64,000 nt of DNA, taken from assembly GCF_033242265.1 (NCBI RefSeq), contig NZ_BTFW01000001.1, positions 2,811,001 to 2,875,000 on the forward strand. The letters are read 5' to 3'. Source of the DNA: Novosphingobium sp. IK01. Its GTDB lineage: Bacteria > Pseudomonadota > Alphaproteobacteria > Sphingomonadales > Sphingomonadaceae. The notes below the pieces were generated by a model that ran no database searches, was not told where the DNA came from, and saw only the letters and a program-made list of their open reading frames with translations. A program made the translations under genes and the position numbers. The first letter of the stretch is position 1. Every line of letters starts with the position of its first letter. Shown here piece by piece: positions 58,668 to 64,000 of this stretch.

Positions 58668-60200
58668 TTACTTCTTTTCGGCTTTGGGGGCCTCCGCCTT
58701 GGGAGCAGCGGGCGTTTGCGCGCCGGTGACGGGCGGCGGTTCGTGCGTTGCCGGTTCCCCGGTCACCGGCTGTTCGTCGCCCCAGCCGCCGCCGAGCGCG
58801 AGGAACAGTTCGATCTGGTCCATGGCGATCTCGTGGCGCGATCCGACCACGGCGGCCTCGGCCCCGAGGGCACCTTGACGGCTGCCCAGATCGGCGCTGA
58901 TGTTGGCGCGGCCCGCTTCGCGCAGGCGGCGGGCCTGGTCGGCTGCGGTGCGCGCCGCCTCGAGCGCGGCATCGAGCGCTAGGTGGCGGTTGTGGTCTTC
59001 GGCATACGTGTTGAGCGTGGTTTCGGTCTCGCGCAGGGCGCCCAGCACGACACCGTCGAAGTGCGCCAGCGCGCCCTTGGCCCCGGCCTTTTCCGCGCGG
59101 ACGCGGGCCCGCATGCCAGCGGTCGGGATCGACCAGTGGATCAGGCTGCCCAAGGCCCAGTTGTTGGTGAGCGCGGTGCCCAGGTTGCGGACAAGGCCGA
59201 CCGAGCCGCCCGAAACCCCAAGGCTGACCGACGGATAGAGGTTGGCCGTGGCCAGGCCGACGCGGGCCGTGGCGCCGGCCAGCCCGCGTTCGGCCGCGCG
59301 CACATCGGGGCGGCGGCGCAGCATCGCGGCGCCATCGCCGATCGGCAGGGGCGCGCGCAACTGGGGTACCGAACGGCAGGCTTCGGCCTCGCGCGGGTAG
59401 TCGGTGGGCACCCGGCCCATCAGCGCGGCAAGGCGATAGAGCGAGGCGCGCGCGGCGGCGCGATAGGCCGGAAGCGTGGCCTGCGCCTGGGCGAGGCGGG
59501 CCTCTCCGGCGGTGACATCGGGGGCCGCGCTGCGCCCGGCACGGGCCATGCGGCGGTTGATGTCGAGCAGGCGCTGCTCGATGGCGATCGAGCGCACGGC
59601 GAGGTCTTCGGCTTCATGGGCCGCGCACACGCCGACATAGGCCCGCGCGACATCGGCGGCGACCGTTACCTTGACGGTATCGCGGATCGAGGCGACTTCC
59701 TCCTCGTCGGCGCGGGCGGCCTCGATCGAGCGGCGGATGCGGCCGAACAGGTCGACCTGATAGGTCGCATTGCCGCCCATGTCGGCCAGGCTGGAGACCG
59801 GGACGTGCTTGAACTGGAGGAAGGATTCCCCCGAAAGCTGGGTGTAGGAGTAGCTTGCGTCCACCCCCATCTCGATATCCTTGGCGCCCCGCGCCACTTC
59901 GGTCAGGGCATGCGCGCGTTCGAGATTGGCCGAGGCCACGCGCAAGTCGGTGTTGGCGGCCAGCGCCCCTTCCTCAAGGCTGTCGAGCACGGGATCGTCA
60001 TAAAGGTGCCACCAGCGCGGGGGCAGCGGTTCGCTCGTCGTCAGCTCGGACCCGGCCGGGACAGACCCGAACGCGCCCTGGGCCTTGGGATCGGCAAAGG
60101 CCGAATCCTTGGGCAGGTGATAGTTGGGGCCGACGGCCTTGCACCCGGCCAGCGCGAGCAGCGCGGCGCCGACCAGCAGGCGCTGGCCGTTCGGGCGCAT
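58668..60200 (-). CDS. Outer-membrane efflux lipoprotein (NodT/OprM family)
   Basis: Outer channel of the AaeB-like pump, 510 residues. The lipobox is LLALAGC (Cys 20), followed by KAVGPNYHLPKDSAF, the usual start of this family. Efflux repeats are present (WWHLYDDPVLDSLEEGALAANTDLRVASANLERAHAL and TANLYPSVSLGVSGGSVGL). The tail is rich in Pro, Ala, Glu and Lys. It is fourth in the FUSC-DUF1656-HlyD operon, 38 bases after the adaptor gene. Confidence 0.9.
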   Translation of the reverse strand: MRPNGQRLLVGAALLALAGCKAVGPNYHLPKDSAFADPKAQGAFGSVPAGSELTTSEPLPPRWWHLYDDPVLDSLEEGALAANTDLRVASANLERAHALTEVARGAKDIEMGVDASYSYTQLSGESFLQFKHVPVSSLADMGGNATYQVDLFGRIRRSIEAARADEEEVASIRDTVKVTVAADVARAYVGVCAAHEAEDLAVRSIAIEQRLLDINRRMARAGRSAAPDVTAGEARLAQAQATLPAYRAAARASLYRLAALMGRVPTDYPREAEACRSVPQLRAPLPIGDGAAMLRRRPDVRAAERGLAGATARVGLATANLYPSVSLGVSGGSVGLVRNLGTALTNNWALGSLIHWSIPTAGMRARVRAEKAGAKGALAHFDGVVLGALRETETTLNTYAEDHNRHLALDAALEAARTAADQARRLREAGRANISADLGSRQGALGAEAAVVGSRHEIAMDQIELFLALGGGWGDEQPVTGEPATHEPPPVTGAQTPAAPKAEAPKAEKK

Positions 60201-60238
60201 CCTGCCCCTTGCGGGGGGTATCGTGCGGGGAAGCTGCT

Positions 60239-61255
60239 TCACTTGGCCGGCTCCGAGGCCTGTTCGGCCACTTGCGCGGGCGCTTGCGCCGAGGGCTGGG
60301 CGATGGGGGTGGAGGCGGGCTTGAACAGCGGCACGTCGTCGGGCGCGAGGGTGACCGAGGCAGTGCGGCCCGCGATCAGCGCGACCCCGGCGGGATGCTC
60401 GTCGATGGCAATACGCACCGGCACGCGCTGGGGCAGGCGCACCCACGAGAAGCTGGGGTTGATCGCCGGAAGCAGGTTGGCGCTGCCGGTGCGGTCGTGA
60501 TCCTCGATGGCCATGGCGATCGAGGTCACATGGCCCTTGAGCAGGCGGTGCTCGCCCATCAGGCGGATCGTGGCGATCTGGCCGACCCGGACGTGGGGCA
60601 GCTTGGTTTCCTCGAAATAGCCTTCGACGCGCAGCGAGCCGCTGTCGACCAGACCCATGACCGCCTTGCCGGGCGAGACATAGTTGCCCGGACGCAGCGA
60701 CTGGTCGGAGATCGTGCCGTCGACCGAGGCGCGCACGACCGTGCGGGTGAGGTTGAGCTTGGCCAGATCGCGCGCCGAGATCGCCATCGAGCGGGCGGTG
60801 TTGGCCTGCGCGAGCGCGGCCTCGGCTTCGGCGACGCGGGTGTCGCTCTGCTGGGTCACTTCGAGCGGGACCAGATCGCCCAGCGCGTGGTTGCGCTTGG
60901 CCTCGCGCTGGGCCTCGGCGAGGGATACGCTGGCGCTCTCGATCCCGGCATTGGCCTTTTCGATGGCGTCTTCGGCATCGCGCAGGGCCAGTTCATAGCG
61001 CGAGCGGTCGATCTCGAAGAGCACGTCGCCCCTGTGGACCGGCTGGTCGTTGACCACCGCCACGCGGGTCACCAGCCCCTGAACGTCGGGCGCGACCTGA
61101 ACGACATCGATGCGGATGCGCCCGTCACGGGTCCAGGGATCGGCCTGATAGTGGTTCCACAGCAGGCGCGAGCCGAGCGCGGCGACGACCACCAGTGCGC
61201 CGGTGACGCCGACCTGGATGGTTTTGCGAAGAGCAGGAGAGGCAGAATTGGGCAT
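60239..61255 (-). CDS. HlyD/AaeA-type periplasmic adaptor
   Basis: Membrane-fusion subunit, 338 residues from ATG 61255. A membrane anchor is at about residues 13-32 (VGVTGALVVVAALGSRLLW). WTRDGRIRIDVVQVAPDVQGLVTRVAVVNDQPVHRGDVLFEID is the first lipoyl half, and NLTRTVVRASVDGTISDQSLRPGNYVSPGKAVMGLVD the second, as in AaeA. The gene start overlaps the DUF1656 stop (TGATG). Confidence 0.9.
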   Translation of the reverse strand: MPNSASPALRKTIQVGVTGALVVVAALGSRLLWNHYQADPWTRDGRIRIDVVQVAPDVQGLVTRVAVVNDQPVHRGDVLFEIDRSRYELALRDAEDAIEKANAGIESASVSLAEAQREAKRNHALGDLVPLEVTQQSDTRVAEAEAALAQANTARSMAISARDLAKLNLTRTVVRASVDGTISDQSLRPGNYVSPGKAVMGLVDSGSLRVEGYFEETKLPHVRVGQIATIRLMGEHRLLKGHVTSIAMAIEDHDRTGSANLLPAINPSFSWVRLPQRVPVRIAIDEHPAGVALIAGRTASVTLAPDDVPLFKPASTPIAQPSAQAPAQVAEQASEPAK

Positions 61256-61485
61256 CACAACCATCCATTGATCAACTGGGGAAAGCGCACGAGCAGCGCC
61301 CAGCACGCCACAAACAGGGCCGTATCGAACAGGACCGGGTGCCATACCCAGCGGTAGAACCGCAAGGCCATCAGCACGCGGTGAATGACCAGCGCCACGA
61401 TCAGCGCCATGGTGGCGGTGACCGGGGCCGACGCGATGAAGAATTCACCGAAGTTGAATTCGGAAAAAGCGGGGGAGAAGGTCAT
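61255..61485 (-). CDS. AaeX-like DUF1656 small membrane protein
   Basis: 76 residues with two hydrophobic segments (APVTATMALIVALVIHRVLMA and FDTALFVACWALLVRF). FNFGEFFIASAPV is the DUF1656 start pattern. Always found between the FUSC transporter and HlyD adaptor, as here; its role in the pump is not defined. Overlaps both neighbours by a few bases. Confidence 0.88.
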   Translation of the reverse strand: MTFSPAFSEFNFGEFFIASAPVTATMALIVALVIHRVLMALRFYRWVWHPVLFDTALFVACWALLVRFPQLINGWL

Positions 61486-63584
61486 GCCGGAAGCTCCGCC
61501 GGGCCAGTCGTTGGGAAATGCAGCACGGGGCTGGGGCTATTGGGGAAGAGATTGCGACGGAAGGCGATCAGCGCGGCGACGGCATGGGGACGGTCGCGTG
61601 CATCGGGATGGCCGAAGGGCAGCGGCTGGGGATCGAGGTCCATGCCATCGCGCAGGATCAGGCGCAGCGCGCGGTCGATGCGGTGGAGCAGGCGCTCGTC
61701 GGGCGGGGGCGGCGCGTCGGGCCGCCACGAACGGAAGTAGCGTTCGGCCTCGCGCAGGAGGATCGAAAGCGCGCGCTGCTGGCGCAGGGGCGCGCCGGTG
61801 CGGGCATGCTGGATCGCCACCAGATTGAGCGCCAGACGCACTTCGCGAAGGCCTTCCTGCGCGGTGAGGACGCCTTCGGTGTCGGTGCTCAGGCGCTGGG
61901 TGAGCAGCGCGGTCTGGTCCATCACGCGGGCCAGAACCTGTGACGGGTCGGGCGCGACGGGGCTGGCCGACAACCGCACGAGGTCGCGCTGGAGCGAACG
62001 CAGCAGGCGCTTGATCGCCACGTCGGTGCCCAGATTGCGCAGGCCTGCGGTAAAGCCCGCGGCCAGAATCACCGCCAGCACCTGCCCGATGTTGGCGTTG
62101 ATGAAATGCTCGAAATCCTGCTGGTAGGTTTCCTGGATGCTGACCGCGGCGCAAAAACCCATGGCCATGGCCGTGGCCTGACCGGCCAGACGCGGGTTGC
62201 CCACGCAATAGGCAATGGCCAGCAGCGGGGGCGAGAGCACGATGGCCATGGCGAGGAAATCGTGCACCATGGGCAGGATCGCGAAGACATAGACCCCCGC
62301 CATCGGCACGCCCAGACAGATCGCCACGCCAAAGCGCAGGATCATCGGGACCGGATTGTCGAGCGAGGCGAACAGGCAGCAGAACACGGCGGTCATCGCC
62401 GCCGCCCCGGCGCCGTCGGCCCAGCTCGAATAGATCCAGATCACGCAGCAGGCGAACACCGCCGCCGCCGCCGCGATGCCGGCCATCAGGGCCTGGCCGA
62501 AGTCGCGATGCAGGCGGAAGGCCGCGCGCGGGCTGCGCAACGAGGCCAGAATGGGGGCATCGGGGTCGCGCAGGTGATTGAGCGCCTGACGGCATTCGCC
62601 CAGCAGGGCAACGACCTGGGCCAGGCGCACGCGATAGCTGATGACCAGCAGGTCGTGCCAGTCGGCGGTGCGCGCATTGGCAAAGAGCGTGCTGTCGGCC
62701 ATCGAGAGATCGGGCAGGGCATCGCTCGGGCTGCCTGCCGCGAGCCAGTCCTGGGCGGCCATCCGCGCACGGTCGAGATCGGGGTCGGGGTTTTCGGGCA
62801 CGGCGGCGATGGCCGCGCGGCGGTCGGACAGGCCCGAGAGCAGGGGCAGCAGCAGGACCATGCGTTCGAGCAGTGCGCGCACCGTGCCGGTCGCCTCGCG
62901 CCAGTGCGAGGTGTCGAAGGGCACATGGGTCGTCATCAGCGCGCAATCGACGACGTCGACCGCCAGCTGCTGCTGCTCGCGCGGGGTGCGTCGCGGGGCG
63001 TCGCGGGTCAGGCAGTCGGCCAGCCAGGTCTCGGCATCGCGCATCCAGCGCTCAAGGCGTCCGCCCAGCGGGACCGAGACCGATAGCGGCATGATGATGC
63101 TGTGGGTGAGCGTGGCGGCCACGATGCCCAGTGTGATTTCGGTCACGCGGGCAACGGCGGTGTCGAACACGCCATAAGGATTGTTGGTGCTGGGGAAGGC
63201 GATGATCGCGGCGGTATAGCCCGCCAGCATCAGGGTATAGGACCGCGCCGAACGGTCGAGCAGCGAGATCGTCAGGCACAGACCGACCCACGCCGCCAGC
63301 ACGCCCGAGAGCAGCAGCGGCCATTCGAACAGGCCCGGCACCACCGCCACGGCAAAGGCTGCGCCTGCGAACGTGCCGATCACGCGGAAGATCGCCTTGG
63401 AACGGGTCGCCCCGGCGAGCGGATTGGAGACGATGAACACCGTGGTCATCGACCAGAACGACATCGGCAGGCCGACCCACAGCCCGATCCACAAGGCCAG
63501 GAACGCGGCCAGCACCGTCTTGAACGCGAACATCAGCTGCGCAAAGTTCGGAGGCCGGATCGAGGAGAGGAGCTTTACCGGCAA
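61482..63584 (-). CDS. FUSC/AaeB-family efflux transporter
   Basis: Inner-membrane exporter of the aromatic acid exporter/fusaric acid resistance group. It has 700 residues in two membrane halves, each about six helices, joined by a soluble region. VLAAFLALWIGLWVGLPMSFWSMTTVFIVSNPLAGATRSKAIFRVIGTFAGA is the family signature. The start is uncertain: the listed codon is TTG, and ATG 63533 would remove 17 residues including part of the first helix approach. It is first in a four-gene pump operon. The substrate is unknown; aromatic acids are typical. Confidence 0.9.
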   Translation of the reverse strand: MPVKLLSSIRPPNFAQLMFAFKTVLAAFLALWIGLWVGLPMSFWSMTTVFIVSNPLAGATRSKAIFRVIGTFAGAAFAVAVVPGLFEWPLLLSGVLAAWVGLCLTISLLDRSARSYTLMLAGYTAAIIAFPSTNNPYGVFDTAVARVTEITLGIVAATLTHSIIMPLSVSVPLGGRLERWMRDAETWLADCLTRDAPRRTPREQQQLAVDVVDCALMTTHVPFDTSHWREATGTVRALLERMVLLLPLLSGLSDRRAAIAAVPENPDPDLDRARMAAQDWLAAGSPSDALPDLSMADSTLFANARTADWHDLLVISYRVRLAQVVALLGECRQALNHLRDPDAPILASLRSPRAAFRLHRDFGQALMAGIAAAAAVFACCVIWIYSSWADGAGAAAMTAVFCCLFASLDNPVPMILRFGVAICLGVPMAGVYVFAILPMVHDFLAMAIVLSPPLLAIAYCVGNPRLAGQATAMAMGFCAAVSIQETYQQDFEHFINANIGQVLAVILAAGFTAGLRNLGTDVAIKRLLRSLQRDLVRLSASPVAPDPSQVLARVMDQTALLTQRLSTDTEGVLTAQEGLREVRLALNLVAIQHARTGAPLRQQRALSILLREAERYFRSWRPDAPPPPDERLLHRIDRALRLILRDGMDLDPQPLPFGHPDARDRPHAVAALIAFRRNLFPNSPSPVLHFPTTGPAELPA

Positions 63585-63678
63585 GGGCTTGGTTCCATAA
63601 GAAAAGGCATGATGGAAGGGCGGCGCGACGACATGGGGATGGCCAATCTTGTGAAACGTGGTCTTGTGTACGTCTGCC

Positions 63679-64000
63679 TCAGGCCACCGACAAGGTCACC
63701 GTTACATTGTCCCGGACGGCATGGCTGTAGGGGCACTGGGCATGGGTGGCGGCCATCAGGGCCTGGGCGGTTTCGCGCTCCATGCCCGGCAGGCAGGCTT
63801 CGAGGGTGATCGTCAGCGCAAACCCGCCCGCAACGCGCGGGCCGATGCCCACTTTGGCGGTGACCGTGCTTTCTGCCGGGATCGCCGGATGGCCCTGGCT
63901 GCGCAGCGCGCGCATCGCGCTCAGGAACGAGGCGGCATAGGCGCTGGCAAACAGCTGTTCGGGATTGTTGCCATGGCCGCGTCCGCCCAGATCGGCGGGC
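63679..64000 (-). CDS. Ohr/OsmC-family protein (partial, N-terminus beyond window)
   Basis: Thiol peroxidase family against organic hydroperoxides. 107 C-terminal codons are visible, without a start. The sequence NNPEQLFASAYAASFLSAMRAL aligns with the active-site helix of Ohr (usually ...YAACF...), so the peroxidatic cysteine is Ser (TCG at 63928-63930). The resolving cysteine is present in ATHAQCPYSHAVRDNVTVTLSVA, the Ohr C-terminus. [33 protein letters not shown] is also typical. Either a non-peroxidase paralogue or a variant enzyme. The gap to the FUSC gene (63585-63678) holds nothing I recognise. Confidence 0.85.
   Translation of the reverse strand, partial: PADLGGRGHGNNPEQLFASAYAASFLSAMRALRSQGHPAIPAESTVTAKVGIGPRVAGGFALTITLEACLPGMERETAQALMAATHAQCPYSHAVRDNVTVTLSVA

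Overview
This is a GC-rich alphaproteobacterial chromosome segment. The gene content, the style of the flagellar cluster and a palindromic repeat common in that group point to Sphingomonadales, probably Novosphingobium or a relative; that placement is inference. About 93% of the window is protein coding. I saw no rRNA, tRNA, CRISPR array or intact insertion sequence.

1-30.4 kb: most of a flagellar gene cluster, interrupted by one efflux operon. On the minus strand, a sigma-54 activator (flbD/fleQ type) leads fliE-fliF-fliG-fliH-fliI, and fliI runs off the left edge. Flagellin fliC diverges from it. A TetR regulator diverges from a NodT-EmrA-EmrB type tripartite drug pump at 8.5-12.7 kb. Then motB, motA, flgL, flgK, flgJ, flgI, flgH, flgG, flgF, flgE, flgD, flgC and flgB form one long minus-strand block, transcribed from a near-perfect sigma-54 promoter in front of flgB. 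Divergent from flgB lie an unassigned MotA-like/ExbD-like membrane pair, then flgA-flgM-flgN, then a lytic transglycosylase-flhA-fliA operon. The last two groups also have sigma-54 promoter matches. Flagellar control therefore looks like sigma-54 plus a bEBP plus FliA/FlgM, not the CtrA/FlaF/FlbT scheme of many alphaproteobacteria.

30.4-57 kb: a polyamine catabolism island. The minus-strand operon puuC-puuD-potH-potI-potG-puuA-potF encodes a putrescine/spermidine ABC importer plus the gamma-glutamyl route. The divergent pair puuA2-puuB follows, then a cytochrome c with a two-subunit molybdenum hydroxylase (iorAB-like), a putrescine-type aminotransferase, a GntR/FCD regulator with a histone H1-like tail, a small membrane protein, a sterol-desaturase family hydroxylase, a Tat-exported spermidine dehydrogenase, an orphan PotF-like lipoprotein, a cupin, a LysR regulator, an omega-aminotransferase and a GabD-like semialdehyde dehydrogenase. 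Copies of a palindrome, TGTGATCACA or one mismatch from it, sit in four positions in front of polyamine genes, one of them between the aminotransferase and the GntR gene. This suggests a local regulon.

57-64 kb: xdhC and a mocA-like cytidylyltransferase, which would mature the molybdenum hydroxylase; an AaeB-type aromatic acid/drug efflux operon (FUSC, DUF1656, HlyD, outer-membrane lipoprotein); and a partial Ohr/OsmC protein at the right edge whose expected peroxidatic cysteine is serine.

How the parts work together: polyamines would enter through PotFGHI and be degraded in the cytoplasm by PuuA-PuuB-PuuC-PuuD, then by aminotransferase and GabD, to succinate. In parallel, exported spermidine dehydrogenase, cytochrome c and the Tat-exported molybdenum enzyme could form a periplasmic oxidation branch (hypothesis). 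Proximity to the flagellar genes may be coincidental.
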